From: Sutterella megalosphaeroides | Lineage (GTDB): Bacteria > Pseudomonadota > Gammaproteobacteria > Burkholderiales > Burkholderiaceae_F | DNA length: 64,000 bases | Reading direction: 5' to 3' | Assembly (NCBI RefSeq): GCF_003609995.1 | Contig: NZ_AP018786.1 | Coordinates: forward strand, 1,994,001-2,058,000 | Position numbers and translations under genes: made by a program | Part shown: piece after piece, positions 34,031 through 43,370 of the stretch | How the letters are laid out: each line of letters opens with the position of its first letter | Position numbering within the stretch: position 1 is the first letter of the stretch | The notes under the pieces: model-generated | The model's database searches: none | What the model saw: only the letters and a program-made list of their open reading frames with translations | Told to the model about the DNA's origin: nothing

Positions 34031-34307
34031 GATGATTTGATGGGTTTATACGAACGGCGAAAAACCGTGATTCGAGGAACGTTTCGAAAACGTATGCCGT
34101 CGATTCTATCCCGCGCGCCGCGGCGCGGCCTGACCAATTCTTCTTACGATCCGCCCGTAAAGCGAAAGCCGCCCTCTTTCACGACCGGCCGGGGCTCCGA
34201 AGTGCGCGGGACCCGGGCGCGGGCGACGACGAAGCCGACGCGCTTTGAGGCGTGCTCTCTATACTTGACGGATCGATGTTGCCCGCGCCATCCCCTACCC
34301 ACGCCCC
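34031..34307 (+). other. intergenic region between the IS607 element and the integrase gene
   Basis: No gene is supported here. It should carry the promoter of the tyrosine recombinase gene and the right flank of the mobile element. Confidence 0.4.
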
Positions 34308-35969
34308 ATGTTTCTTTCTTCCACGCCTTACGGTCAGCCGCTTCGGCCCGACGATCGCCTCGCCGACCGCCTCAGTCCGGAAATCGCCCTGACGCTTGCC
34401 GCTCACGAGGTTGAGACGGCCGAGGACCTCTATGAATGTATGGCGACGGGCGCCACGTGGTTTCGGGCGTTCACGGGGATCGACGCCAAGCGTGCGACGG
34501 AGCTCGTTCGGTGGATGCGCGACGCGGGGCAAGCCGTGGGCGAAGTGACGGAGCGCTTCTTCCTGCCGGGGAAGGCTTCCGAAGCAAATGACACGAACGG
34601 CACGAACGATTCGGCCGACACGCGTGAGGCCGGAGGAGCCGCGCGGGAAGGTGCGGCTGCCGCTCTCCGCGACGGGAAAGTTGCGGCGGGCTTCTTGAAT
34701 CGCCCCCGCGGCGACGCGAAGTCCGGAACCGGAGTGAGACGGAACGCGGGTACGGGATCGGGAGCTTTTCTTCCCGCCCACCCCGGCATCGTACCTCTGG
34801 AGCGCATCGTGCTCCCCGCGGAGCTTGACGGCTCCGAGGGGCTCAACCGCGCGCCCGCCTTCGGCTGCTCGCTTGAGGCCCGAAACGACCTCGAAGCCAT
34901 TCGCACCTGGTTGGACGCCCGGGCGGGAAACCCGAACACCTACGCCAACTACCGCAAGGAAGCGGAACGCTTTTTGCTCTGGTGCCTCTACGAACGGGAA
35001 ACGCCCCTCTCCGGCATCAAGGCGGGCGATGCGTCGAAGTACCTGCGGTGGCTCGAAGAGCTCGGGCGACGCGACGAGCGCGACTTCGGGGAGCGCTGGA
35101 AACTCCCCGCCGCGGTTTGGATCGGCCCCAAAAACGCGACGCGCGATTCGTCCGCCTGGCGGCCCTTCAACGGTCCGCTCGGGGCGGCGAGCCGCCGAAA
35201 CGCTCTTGTCGTCGTGCGGCAGCTCTGCAACTTTCTGAAGAAGACGGGCTACCTCATTTTCAACCCCTTCGACCAGGTGAGCCCCAAGGTGCCTCTGTTG
35301 AAGGGCGAAGGCGCTCCTCAGGCCTTTGCGGACAGGTCTCTCACCGACATGCAGTGGCGCGAGATCGCCGACCGTCTCGAACTCCTTCCCGAGGGGCTTC
35401 CGCGGGAGCGCATGCGTTTGATCCTCATGCTCGGGAAGAGCCTGGGGCTTCGCGCCTCGGAAATGCTCGAAGCGCGCGCTTCGTGGATCGTCGAGCGGCG
35501 CGTGGGCTTTTCCGTTCGGTTGGCGATCGAAGTGCTCGGTAAAGGGAGCAAGGTGCGCAGACTCCCGCTCAATGCGGAACAACGCGACATCATCGAGAGC
35601 GCTTTCCGCGCTCGGGGCCTTCCGGGCTACGCCGGGTGCAATCCCGAGACGCCGCTTCTCGTCAACCTCGGGCGAGGCCGCAATCCTCACGGGCCCATGT
35701 CCCGAAGCGGCCTCTACCGCGTGCTCGAGGCGTTTTTCGATCGGGTGGCGGACGAGATCGCCCTTGAGCGCCCCGGGGACGCCGCGAAACTTCGTGCCGC
35801 TTCGACCCACTGGTTGCGGCACACCTTTGCGGTGACGGCACTTACGAAAACGAGCGTCAACGTCGTGCAGGCGGCGATGGGCCACGCCTCGGTCGCGACG
35901 ACCGGGCGCTACCTCGCGCCGGAAGAAGAAGAGATGAGCAAGGCGCTCGAGTCGATCCGAACGTTCTGA
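34308..35969 (+). CDS. tyrosine recombinase / phage-integrase-family protein
   Basis: A 553-residue recombinase. A helix-hairpin-like N-terminal region (1-75) and a low-complexity linker (80-155) precede a SAM-like core-binding domain (about 185-300). The catalytic domain has R in LGLRASEML, K in LGKGSKVRRLPL, HxxR in THWLRHTFA, H in MGHASVATTGRY and the nucleophile Y in the same motif. All catalytic residues are present. It is longer than XerC/D and lacks phage neighbours. It sits between a mobile element and housekeeping genes. Whether it acts on a local site is unknown. Confidence 0.82.
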   Translation: MFLSSTPYGQPLRPDDRLADRLSPEIALTLAAHEVETAEDLYECMATGATWFRAFTGIDAKRATELVRWMRDAGQAVGEVTERFFLPGKASEANDTNGTNDSADTREAGGAAREGAAAALRDGKVAAGFLNRPRGDAKSGTGVRRNAGTGSGAFLPAHPGIVPLERIVLPAELDGSEGLNRAPAFGCSLEARNDLEAIRTWLDARAGNPNTYANYRKEAERFLLWCLYERETPLSGIKAGDASKYLRWLEELGRRDERDFGERWKLPAAVWIGPKNATRDSSAWRPFNGPLGAASRRNALVVVRQLCNFLKKTGYLIFNPFDQVSPKVPLLKGEGAPQAFADRSLTDMQWREIADRLELLPEGLPRERMRLILMLGKSLGLRASEMLEARASWIVERRVGFSVRLAIEVLGKGSKVRRLPLNAEQRDIIESAFRARGLPGYAGCNPETPLLVNLGRGRNPHGPMSRSGLYRVLEAFFDRVADEIALERPGDAAKLRAASTHWLRHTFAVTALTKTSVNVVQAAMGHASVATTGRYLAPEEEEMSKALESIRTF

Positions 35970-36085
35970 GAGTTGAAAGCCGACTCTCCCGGCGGCAGAC
36001 TTACGCCTGCCGTACCGCCGTAAATCCATAGGAATTCTCCGTTATGCCGGCGGAATTCCTTCGTCGGGTCGTGCTTTCAACGGGC

Positions 36086-37123
36086 TCACCGCGCCCAGAT
36101 CTGTCGATAGCGGATGAAAACCGCCTCCCACACCTGGCGGGCGTTCAAGGGATGTTCGGCCGCACGGCGCACTCCGGCGCAGACGGCGAGAAAGTCCCAG
36201 AGCTTGGCGGCTTCCGCTTTTTGGGCAAGTCGCTCGATCGCGTCCGCCTCGCCCACGAAGTAGCGCGGACCCACGCCCGACTTCGTACGCACGAGATCGT
36301 GGCTCCAACGAGAAAGAAGCATCGCGAGGGCGGGCACCGAGAGGTCCGTCGGATGCGCGCGCAGAATCGCGTCGAGCCCGATTTCGTCCCCGCGGCGCAG
36401 CAAATCCATGACGGCCGACTCGGCTTTCGTCGCAAGGCGCGGCACCGTGTCGTCCTTGAGGGCGGCGAGCGGCGCCCCGCCCGCCATGGCGAGCGCCGCT
36501 TCGGCGTTCTTCACCTTTTTCGTGCGCAGGAACTGAAGGGCTTCGTCCTTCGTGGGCAACGGGACGCGCACGAGGCGCGAGCGCGAACGAATGGTGGGGA
36601 GAACCGCATCGATGTCTTCGGCGCAAAGGATGAAGACGAGCCCTTCGGGGGGCTCCTCCATCGACTTCAGAAGGGCCGACGCCGCCTCTTCGCGCACCAT
36701 GTCGGCGGGGTAGACCAAGACGACGCGACGGCCGCCGCGGTTCGCAGCGAGACCGATGAAGTCCGTCAGGGCGCGCACCTGATGGATGCGCACTTCGCGG
36801 CTCAGCTTCTTTTTGTCGCCGCTTCGTTCGTTGTCGGCAGGCACGTACGGAAGTTCGAAGACGTTCGCCATGAATTCCGAGACGACGGGTTTGAAGTCGG
36901 GGTGGCTCCCTGCATGAACGAGTTCGCACCCGCGGCAGCGCCCGCAGGGCGTTCCGTCGGCGGCGGGCGATTCGCAGAGAAGACTCGTCGCGAACGCACG
37001 CCCCAATTCGAAGACGCCCGTCCCAGGCGCTCCGTAAAGAAGCACCGCATTCGGAAGACGCTCGCGCAGGAACGCGAGCTGCGCGGCGGGTTCCGCGTGC
37101 CAGGCATAAGGAGTCAGAGCCAC
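36086..37123 (-). CDS. holB: DNA polymerase III delta-prime subunit
   Basis: A 345-residue clamp-loader subunit. It has a modified P-loop (YGAPGTGVFELG, no GKT), the zinc module CGRCRGCELVHAGSHPD, the sensor region RVVLVYPADMV and the SRC-like motif TIRSRSRLVRVPLP. These match HolB, which lacks ATPase activity but contacts the delta subunit. Its start overlaps the end of tmk by ten bases, the usual tmk-holB arrangement in Proteobacteria. Confidence 0.9.
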   Translation of the reverse strand: MALTPYAWHAEPAAQLAFLRERLPNAVLLYGAPGTGVFELGRAFATSLLCESPAADGTPCGRCRGCELVHAGSHPDFKPVVSEFMANVFELPYVPADNERSGDKKKLSREVRIHQVRALTDFIGLAANRGGRRVVLVYPADMVREEAASALLKSMEEPPEGLVFILCAEDIDAVLPTIRSRSRLVRVPLPTKDEALQFLRTKKVKNAEAALAMAGGAPLAALKDDTVPRLATKAESAVMDLLRRGDEIGLDAILRAHPTDLSVPALAMLLSRWSHDLVRTKSGVGPRYFVGEADAIERLAQKAEAAKLWDFLAVCAGVRRAAEHPLNARQVWEAVFIRYRQIWAR

Positions 37124-37722
37124 GGGCGCACCTCCTTCAAAAGGGTTTCGGCAATCGTGTCGGGGTCGGCCGAAGCGTCGACGACCACAAAGCGCTTCGG
37201 GTCGTTTTTCGCGCGCTCAAGGTACGCATCGCGCACGCGGTCGAAAAAGTCGCGGTTTTCGCGTTCGAACCGGTCCGAGGCTTCGCGCCCCGCTCGGCGG
37301 CTTTCGGCCACCGCAGGCGGAAGGTCAAAAAGAATCGTGCGGTCGGGGGCAAAGCCTTCGAGGGTCCAGGCTTCGAGCGCTTCGACGCGCTCGCCCGGGA
37401 CGCCTTTGCCGCCCGCCTGATAGGCGTAGGTCGCGTCCGCAAAGCGGTCGGAAAGCACCCAGGCACCGCGCTCGAGAGCCGGCCGAATCACACGCTCGAC
37501 GTGTTCGGCACGCGCCGCAAAGAAGAGGAGCGTTTCGGCCGTCACGCCCATCTCGTCACCGAGAAGGAGACCGCGGATTTTTTCGCCCAAGGGCGTTCCG
37601 CCCGGTTCGCGCGTCCTCACGACCTCGATCGCTCTCGAGCGAAGAAAGTTTTCCAGTCTGTCGATTTGGGTGGTTTTACCCGCTCCGTCGATGCCTTCGA
37701 ACGTGATGAAACGACCGCGCAT
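37114..37722 (-). CDS. tmk: thymidylate kinase
   Basis: A 202-residue kinase that converts dTMP to dTDP. The P-loop is FEGIDGAGKTTQ and the DR(Y/F)-type motif is SDRFADATYAYQAGGKG. The length is normal. It overlaps holB downstream by ten bases and follows mltG after 124 bp. Confidence 0.93.
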   Translation of the reverse strand: MRGRFITFEGIDGAGKTTQIDRLENFLRSRAIEVVRTREPGGTPLGEKIRGLLLGDEMGVTAETLLFFAARAEHVERVIRPALERGAWVLSDRFADATYAYQAGGKGVPGERVEALEAWTLEGFAPDRTILFDLPPAVAESRRAGREASDRFERENRDFFDRVRDAYLERAKNDPKRFVVVDASADPDTIAETLLKEVRPWL

Positions 37723-37846
37723 GCCTTGTGCCTTGTATTCGTCGTGTGGGGGTGGGAGGAAAGAAAAGCGGCGTCGGCCGGAAGGAGTCCCGACCGAGGC
37801 CGCACGCCCTCATTGTAGCGAATGCCTCGGACGGGACCGAATGCCG

Positions 37847-39256
37847 TTACTGCGCCCGCAGCGGGCCCTTCTCTTCGGCCGCTTTCGGAAGCTTCAGAGG
37901 GGTTGTTTGTTTGCGCAGAATGAAGTGGCGCACGGCGGCGTTGTGGTCTTTCAGGTTCGTCGTGAATTCGCTCGTACCGTCGCCGCGCGAGACGAAGTAA
38001 AGGTAGCGGCTCGCCGCGGGATGCACCGCCGCTTCGATCGAAGCCGGAGTGGGCATCGAAATGGGCGTGGGCGGAAGCCCCGAGATGCGGTACGTGTTGT
38101 AGGGCGTGTCGCTTCGGAGGTCCTGCTTTGTGAGGCGTCCCTTCCACGCGGGCCCGAGCCCGTAGATCACGGTAGGGTCGGTTTGCAGGGGCATGCCGAC
38201 CTTCATGCGGTTGTGAAAGACGGAACTCACGAGATGGCGGTCGCTTCGCTCGCCCGTTTCCTTTTCGACGATCGAAGCGAGGATCAGCGCTTCGTAGGGC
38301 GTGCGAACGGCCACTTCCTCGGAGCGGCTCGCCCAGGCTTCGTCCAAAAGGCGCTTCTGGCGCGCAACGGCCTGCTTCATCACCGCAAGGTCCGTCGTGC
38401 CCGAACCGTAGCGGTACGTGTCGGGCGCGAAAAAGCCTTCCAAGGACGGGTAGTCGGAGAGCCCCAGGGCGCGCTTCAATTCCTCTTCGCTCATGCCGCG
38501 CGTGACGGGCTTCAAGTTCACGCCCTCGGCGAAGATCGCACGCACTTCCCAGATCGTGGCACCGTCGGGGATGCGCAGCTGCTGATCGATCACGGGACCT
38601 TCGGCGAGCAGATCGAGAATCCCCGTGCGGGTGACGCCCGCGGGGAAGCGGTAGAGCCCCGCATGGATGCGCCCCATGCCCGAAGGATGGAGGCGCGAGG
38701 CCGCACGCATGCTCCAATCTTCGACCTCCAGGCCCGCTTCGCGCATCTTCGCGATAATGCGGCGCGCACCGTCTCCTTCTTCGACCATGACGTCGACCGT
38801 GGCGGTCTTCACCGTCACGGGAACGGGCACTTCGTTCACATAGTGGCGCAGCCCGAAAAAGCCCCCGACCGCGAGGATCGCAAGGAGCACCGCCAGGAAA
38901 AAGCACCCTTTCAGAAGGCGTCGGGCGAAGCTCGGACGGCCGTCATCGGTCGCAGCAGCCTTCGCTGCGGCCTTTTCGAGAGGCGCGTCGACCGGCTTTT
39001 CTTCCGACGTTTCTTCCGGGCTTTCTTCCGTCTTTTCAGGAGACTTCTCAGCGTCCTCGGTCTTTTCCCCGTCCGTCTTATTGTCCGTCTTGTCTTCGGA
39101 CTTGACGTCCGCGTCGACTTCCGTTCGGACGTCCTCCGAGGGCGTAACGGCCGGCGTTTCAGCAGCCTTCGTCTTCTCGGCGTCGGTCTCGGCGTCCGTC
39201 CGGGCGTCGTTGTCGGCAGTCGGGCCGGTCGGGGCCTGTATTCGGTTCTTCGTCAC
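37847..39256 (-). CDS. mltG: endolytic murein transglycosylase
   Basis: A 469-residue inner-membrane lytic transglycosylase that cleaves nascent peptidoglycan strands. A long acidic, low-complexity N-terminal tail (Asp/Glu/Lys-rich, about 100 residues) precedes one membrane helix (GCFFLAVLLAILAVGGFFG). Then come the LysM-like and YceG domains with the catalytic glutamate in LASIVEKETGERSDR and the motif PLQTDPTVIYGLG. The extended cytoplasmic tail is unusual for MltG and may interact with other cell-wall proteins (inference). The GTG at 39256 was chosen; an ATG at 39349 would add 31 residues. Confidence 0.88.
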   Translation of the reverse strand: MTKNRIQAPTGPTADNDARTDAETDAEKTKAAETPAVTPSEDVRTEVDADVKSEDKTDNKTDGEKTEDAEKSPEKTEESPEETSEEKPVDAPLEKAAAKAAATDDGRPSFARRLLKGCFFLAVLLAILAVGGFFGLRHYVNEVPVPVTVKTATVDVMVEEGDGARRIIAKMREAGLEVEDWSMRAASRLHPSGMGRIHAGLYRFPAGVTRTGILDLLAEGPVIDQQLRIPDGATIWEVRAIFAEGVNLKPVTRGMSEEELKRALGLSDYPSLEGFFAPDTYRYGSGTTDLAVMKQAVARQKRLLDEAWASRSEEVAVRTPYEALILASIVEKETGERSDRHLVSSVFHNRMKVGMPLQTDPTVIYGLGPAWKGRLTKQDLRSDTPYNTYRISGLPPTPISMPTPASIEAAVHPAASRYLYFVSRGDGTSEFTTNLKDHNAAVRHFILRKQTTPLKLPKAAEEKGPLRAQ

Positions 39257-39462
39257 GGCGAGTGGTTTCCTTCGTCTCGGATTGTTTCGGGCATTGGTAG
39301 GATAGTGCGCGCAGTTTAGCGGATGGAAGATCCGCGGCGCACGCTTCATGCGGGTTCGTAGAACCTCCCCGACGCGTCGGCGTGAAAGGCCGCCCCCTCG
39401 GCGCGGTCCGATCCGCTATCCTTGTCGGACCGAAAACTTTTCCTTTTTGAAGGAGACCAGCC

Positions 39463-40455
39463 ATGCTTACCGCCATCCCCGGCGAGGCGAGCCGTCCTGA
39501 GAGCTTTGCGCTCGCTTCGGCTCCCTGCGGCGCCTTCCGTCCGCTTGACCTGATGCTCGTGCGCGTCACGGGCGCGGACGCCGTTTCGTTCCTGCACGGT
39601 CAGTTCACGCAGCGCGTCGACAACCTCGGAGCTTCGATCCGCACGGCGGGCTACTGCTCGCCCAAGGGCCGACTCCTTGCGGTCGTTCGCCTCTGGCGCG
39701 AAGCGGACGCCGTGATGATGCTTTTCCCCGCGTCGATTGCCGCGGGCCTTCTGAAGCGCCTGCGCATGTACGTGCTCCGGAGCGACGTCGCCTTCGAAGC
39801 CGTCGACGTGCCCTGTCTCGCGCACCTTTCGGGGACCGACGGGCTCGAAGCCGCCCGTGCGCTCGGGTTCGAGGGGCTTGAAGCCCTTCCCGCCGCGGGC
39901 GAAATCGTCGAAGTCGCCGGCATGAAGTTGATGGGGCTCTCCGCCGCGACGGACCTTCCCGGCTTTGCCGCGGGCGGCCCCCGTGCGCTTTTGCGCGTGA
40001 CGGACGCCTCCCGCATCGCGCACCTTCCCGAATCCTCCGCCCTCTGGTGGGCGGCCGAAATCGCCTCGGGCGTTGCGACCGTGCACCCCGAGACGCGCGA
40101 ACTCTTCGTGCCGCAGGCCGTGAACCTCGAACTCGTCGACGGGGTCGTCTTCACGAAGGGATGCTACCCCGGTCAGGAGGTCGTCTCGCGCGTGCAGCAT
40201 ATCGGCGAGACGAACCGCCGTGCGGCGATCGGTCGTGCGACGCTCGGGACGGCGCCTCTCCCCGGTGCCCCCGTCTTCACCCCCGAAGGCGCCGCGGGCT
40301 ACGTCGTCGTTGCCGTCTCGAACGGGACCGACACGGTGTTCCTTTACAGCGCGACGAAGGCCGCGCTCGAATCGGGCGTTTCTCTTTCGCCCGAAGGCGA
40401 AACCGTTCAATCGATTGAGCTTCCCTACCGCTACCGCAATGTATTGGCGGGTTGA
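39463..40455 (+). CDS. ygfZ: folate-binding YgfZ protein
   Basis: A 330-residue protein related to the glycine-cleavage T protein. It has the YgfZ signature KGCYPGQEVVSRVQH with the conserved cysteine. YgfZ binds tetrahydrofolate and supports Fe-S cluster enzymes such as MiaB. It is on the plus strand, divergent from mltG, a common arrangement in Betaproteobacteria. GAAGGAG precedes the ATG. A terminator follows. Confidence 0.9.
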   Translation: MLTAIPGEASRPESFALASAPCGAFRPLDLMLVRVTGADAVSFLHGQFTQRVDNLGASIRTAGYCSPKGRLLAVVRLWREADAVMMLFPASIAAGLLKRLRMYVLRSDVAFEAVDVPCLAHLSGTDGLEAARALGFEGLEALPAAGEIVEVAGMKLMGLSAATDLPGFAAGGPRALLRVTDASRIAHLPESSALWWAAEIASGVATVHPETRELFVPQAVNLELVDGVVFTKGCYPGQEVVSRVQHIGETNRRAAIGRATLGTAPLPGAPVFTPEGAAGYVVVAVSNGTDTVFLYSATKAALESGVSLSPEGETVQSIELPYRYRNVLAG

Positions 40456-40487
40456 GAACGCTCTTCGTTCGGCGTAAAATCGCTCCG

Positions 40488-40523
40488 TGGGAGGCCCTCC
40501 GTTTGAGGCGCCTCCCATTTTTT
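40488..40523 (+). terminator. rho-independent terminator of ygfZ
   Basis: TGGGAGGC pairs with GCCTCCCA, followed by TTTTTT. Confidence 0.85.
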
Positions 40524-40582
40524 GAGCCCGTTCCCCGCGTTCGGGACCGTTTTTCCCAACCCCGACTGCAAATAAAAATCGA

Positions 40583-41506
40583 ATGAAACAGTCTCTCTGG
40601 GCCCTGGCGGCCGCCCTCCTCTTTTCCTTCATGGCCGCGTTCGTGAAGCTCACGAGCGATCAGCTCGGCACGCTCGAACTCGTTTTCTACCGTTCGATTT
40701 TCGGCGTGCTCTCGATCGGATTCTTCGTTTGGAAAAGCGGCCTCTCGGTGAAGACCCCGTACCTGGGCGGGCACATCAAACGTTCCGTCCTCGGGACCCT
40801 TTCCGTCGCGCTCTGGTTCTATACGCTCGGGAAGCTCCCCTTCGGGACGAATATGACGCTCATCTACACGACGCCCCTCTTCATGGCGGCGAACTTCATC
40901 ATCCTCGCTTTGGTGAAGCACCAGCGCGCCCCCTGGGCGCTTGTGGGCGCCATCGTTGCGGGCTTTGCGGGGATCGTGATCGTGCTGCAGCCGAGCTTCA
41001 GCAACGACGACCTGATTCCGGCCCTCATCTGTCTTTCGGTGTCGCTTGTGGACCTTGCGGTCTACTGGCAGATGAAGGAGCTCGGAAACCTCAAGGAGCC
41101 CTCCTGGCGCATCGTCTTTTACTTCACGATCTTCGGGAGCCTCTTCGGCTTTGCGGGCTCGTGGATTCTTGAGGACGGGATGCACGTGCCGGACGCCATG
41201 GCGACCCTTGGCATTCTCGGTATGGGGCTCTGTGCGACCCTCGGGCAGATCTGCACGACGCGCTCCTACGCCTACGGGAACATGCTCCTTTCCTCCTGCC
41301 TCGGATTCTCCGCCATTCCCTTTTCGGCCGTGATCAGCTATTTTCTCTTCGACGAGACGGTGACGGCGACGGCCTTGGCGGGGATGTCTCTCATCATCGC
41401 GGCGGGCATGACGGCCTCCGTCACGACGAAGCGCGCCGAGAAGGCGGAAGAAGAAAAACGCGCGAAGGAAGCAGCCGAGAAAGCTGCCGCCGAGCAGACG
41501 GCGTAA
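40583..41506 (+). CDS. EamA/DMT-superfamily exporter
   Basis: A 307-residue membrane protein with ten predicted helices in two EamA repeats. The first starts MKQSLWALAAALLFSFMAAF and the second near SVSLVDLAVYWQMKEL. A charged Lys/Ala/Glu tail follows the last helix (280-307). These proteins export amino acids or other metabolites; specificity cannot be read. It has its own terminator at 41538-41577. Confidence 0.82.
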   Translation: MKQSLWALAAALLFSFMAAFVKLTSDQLGTLELVFYRSIFGVLSIGFFVWKSGLSVKTPYLGGHIKRSVLGTLSVALWFYTLGKLPFGTNMTLIYTTPLFMAANFIILALVKHQRAPWALVGAIVAGFAGIVIVLQPSFSNDDLIPALICLSVSLVDLAVYWQMKELGNLKEPSWRIVFYFTIFGSLFGFAGSWILEDGMHVPDAMATLGILGMGLCATLGQICTTRSYAYGNMLLSSCLGFSAIPFSAVISYFLFDETVTATALAGMSLIIAAGMTASVTTKRAEKAEEEKRAKEAAEKAAAEQTA

Positions 41507-41537
41507 GAAACGCACTTCGACTGACACCGACACGACG

Positions 41538-41577
41538 CCCCGACCCGCATGCAAACGGTCGGGGCTTCGTTTTTCCC
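41538..41577 (+). terminator. rho-independent terminator
   Basis: CCCCGACC pairs with GGTCGGGG, followed by CTTCGTTTTT. It closes the EamA gene. Confidence 0.8.
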
Positions 41578-41713
41578 GGGACGCTGATTTGCGAGAATCG
41601 CTCCCCCAAGCCGCCGTCAACGCAATCCTCCGCGCTCGTCCCGATTTACAATGCACTACGGAGCCGCCCCGAGGAGGCTTCCCGGTTGTCCAAGGTTCTC
41701 AAAGGTTTTCAGC

Positions 41714-42991
41714 GTGCACCTCAACGTTCGGCTTCTCAGGCTTTTCTTCATCCTCTTGCTCATGCACGGGTGTACGACGGGCATGCGCTTTACGGCAACG
41801 CTCGACGCGATCGATCACGGGGCGACGCCCTTTGCCGTGGGGGCGATGCTCTCCTGCGTCGCGCTTTTCCCCGCCTTTTTCGCCGTAGGCGCGGGCCGGT
41901 GGCTCGACCGCACGGGCGCGCGAAAGCCCATGCGTTTGGCTTTCATTTGCGTCTCGGCGGCGGGAGGCGCCGCGCTTCTCTTTCCGACGGACGCGGCGGG
42001 CGTCGCACCCCTCTTTCTTTCGTGTTTCCTCGTGGGGGTCGCCTTTTTGCTTACGAACACGGTCGTGCAGCGTCTGACGGGGGACTTCTCGTCGCCCGAA
42101 GGGCGCACGAATGCGTTTGTCGTTCTCTCGATGGTGACCGCAGGCTCGGGTCTCGTGACCCCGGTCGTGACGGGTTACATGATCGAGCACTTCGGCTTTC
42201 AGGTTTTCTACGCCTGGTGCGTGGCGGCGGCCGTACTTCTTTTCGTCCTTGCCTTGACGCCGGTTCTGGGGTCCATTCTCTCGGGAGCACCCCGCAACCG
42301 CTCGAAAGGGGCCGAGCGCGGCCGCGCCGTCGACCTCCTGAAGGATCCCGCCATGCGGGCGATTCTCGCGGCGTCCGTTTTCATTTCGGTCGGGTGGGAG
42401 GTCGGGAACCTTCTCATTCCGGTCTACTGCCGCTCGGTCGAGCTTTCGCCCTCTCACATCGGCTGGATTCTCGGGAGCTTTTCGCTCGCGTCCTTTTTCG
42501 TGCGGTTGCTGATGCCGATGTTGACGAGACGGCTCGGCGAATGGCGGCTTATTTCCTTCACGATGCTCGTTGCGGGTGCGGCCTTTTCGCTCTTTCCCCT
42601 GTTCACCGATCTTTTTGCCCTCATGGCGTGCGCGTTCCTTCTCGGGATGGGGTTGGGAGCTTCGATGCCGAACCTCATGAGCCTCATCTATCGGCTCTCG
42701 CCCGCAGACCGCATCGGAGAGGCGATCGGGTTGAGGCTCATGCTCATGAACCTCAGCAAAGCGAGCTTTCCCGCGCTCATGGGCGTGCTCGGAACCGCCG
42801 TCGGTGCGGGGGCGTCGCTCTGGGGGCTCGCGGTCTTTCTCTTCGGCGGCTTCGGGTTCGCCATGCGAATGCGCCCGACCGTGACGCGGGCTTTGGCCGA
42901 AAAGTCGACGCGCGCCGCAAAATCGGCAAAAACGGAAAGCACCGAAGGAGCGAACAAAGCCGAAGCCGCGCCGCCGAAAGCCGAACGCTGA
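41714..42991 (+). CDS. MFS transporter
   Basis: A 425-residue, 12-helix MFS protein. The A-motif loop AGRWLDRTGARKPMRL lies between helices 2 and 3. A Lys/Ala/Glu-rich hydrophilic tail ends the protein. The start is uncertain: a GTG at 41714 places the first helix at residue six, while an ATG at 41651 would add a 21-residue basic leader. Function within the family cannot be assigned. It ends about 100 bp before the IscB element. Confidence 0.75.
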   Translation: MHLNVRLLRLFFILLLMHGCTTGMRFTATLDAIDHGATPFAVGAMLSCVALFPAFFAVGAGRWLDRTGARKPMRLAFICVSAAGGAALLFPTDAAGVAPLFLSCFLVGVAFLLTNTVVQRLTGDFSSPEGRTNAFVVLSMVTAGSGLVTPVVTGYMIEHFGFQVFYAWCVAAAVLLFVLALTPVLGSILSGAPRNRSKGAERGRAVDLLKDPAMRAILAASVFISVGWEVGNLLIPVYCRSVELSPSHIGWILGSFSLASFFVRLLMPMLTRRLGEWRLISFTMLVAGAAFSLFPLFTDLFALMACAFLLGMGLGASMPNLMSLIYRLSPADRIGEAIGLRLMLMNLSKASFPALMGVLGTAVGAGASLWGLAVFLFGGFGFAMRMRPTVTRALAEKSTRAAKSAKTESTEGANKAEAAPPKAER

Positions 42992-43099
42992 CAGGAGCCG
43001 CCGGCTCGACACGGTACGTCACACGCCTTTCGCCCGTTCGTTGTACGCTTCTCGGAAAGCGACTCCGTCCCGTTCCCATTCGGACCTTCATCGTCAACC

Positions 43100-43370
43100 A
43101 CCCCTCCTTAAAAGGAGAGGCTTGAGCGATCAGGCCGGTTGACCAGCCTCAGTGATCCGAAAGGAGAACTACGTTGCAGTTAGGTTACAAGACCCGCCCC
43201 GGGGTGCTTCCTCAGCTCCGGGCTCCGGAAACGGCAGAAGCAGACAAGCTTTGGGTAAGCACGAAACGGTCTGCCGTTGCAATGCCGGACTGCACCATTG
43301 GCGAGGGGAATTCAACTTCTATGTTGATGTCACGGGGGTAGCCCCCGATTAACCGTAAGGTTAACTAAAC
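43100..43370 (+). ncRNA. omega RNA (HEARO-type) of IscB
   Basis: The 270 bases directly upstream of iscB contain no gene and fold strongly, with helices such as GTTAACC/GGTTAAC-type pairing at the 3' end (43351-43364) and CGGGGG/CCCCCG (43333-43347). Location and structure match the HEARO/omega RNAs that guide IscB. The guide is expected at the 5' end, near or before 43100. Confidence 0.7.

Noticed and set aside
34308-35969. Prophage or integrative element driven by the tyrosine recombinase
   Set aside because: No phage, conjugation or cargo genes follow; the next genes are housekeeping (holB, tmk, mltG). No att repeat was found.
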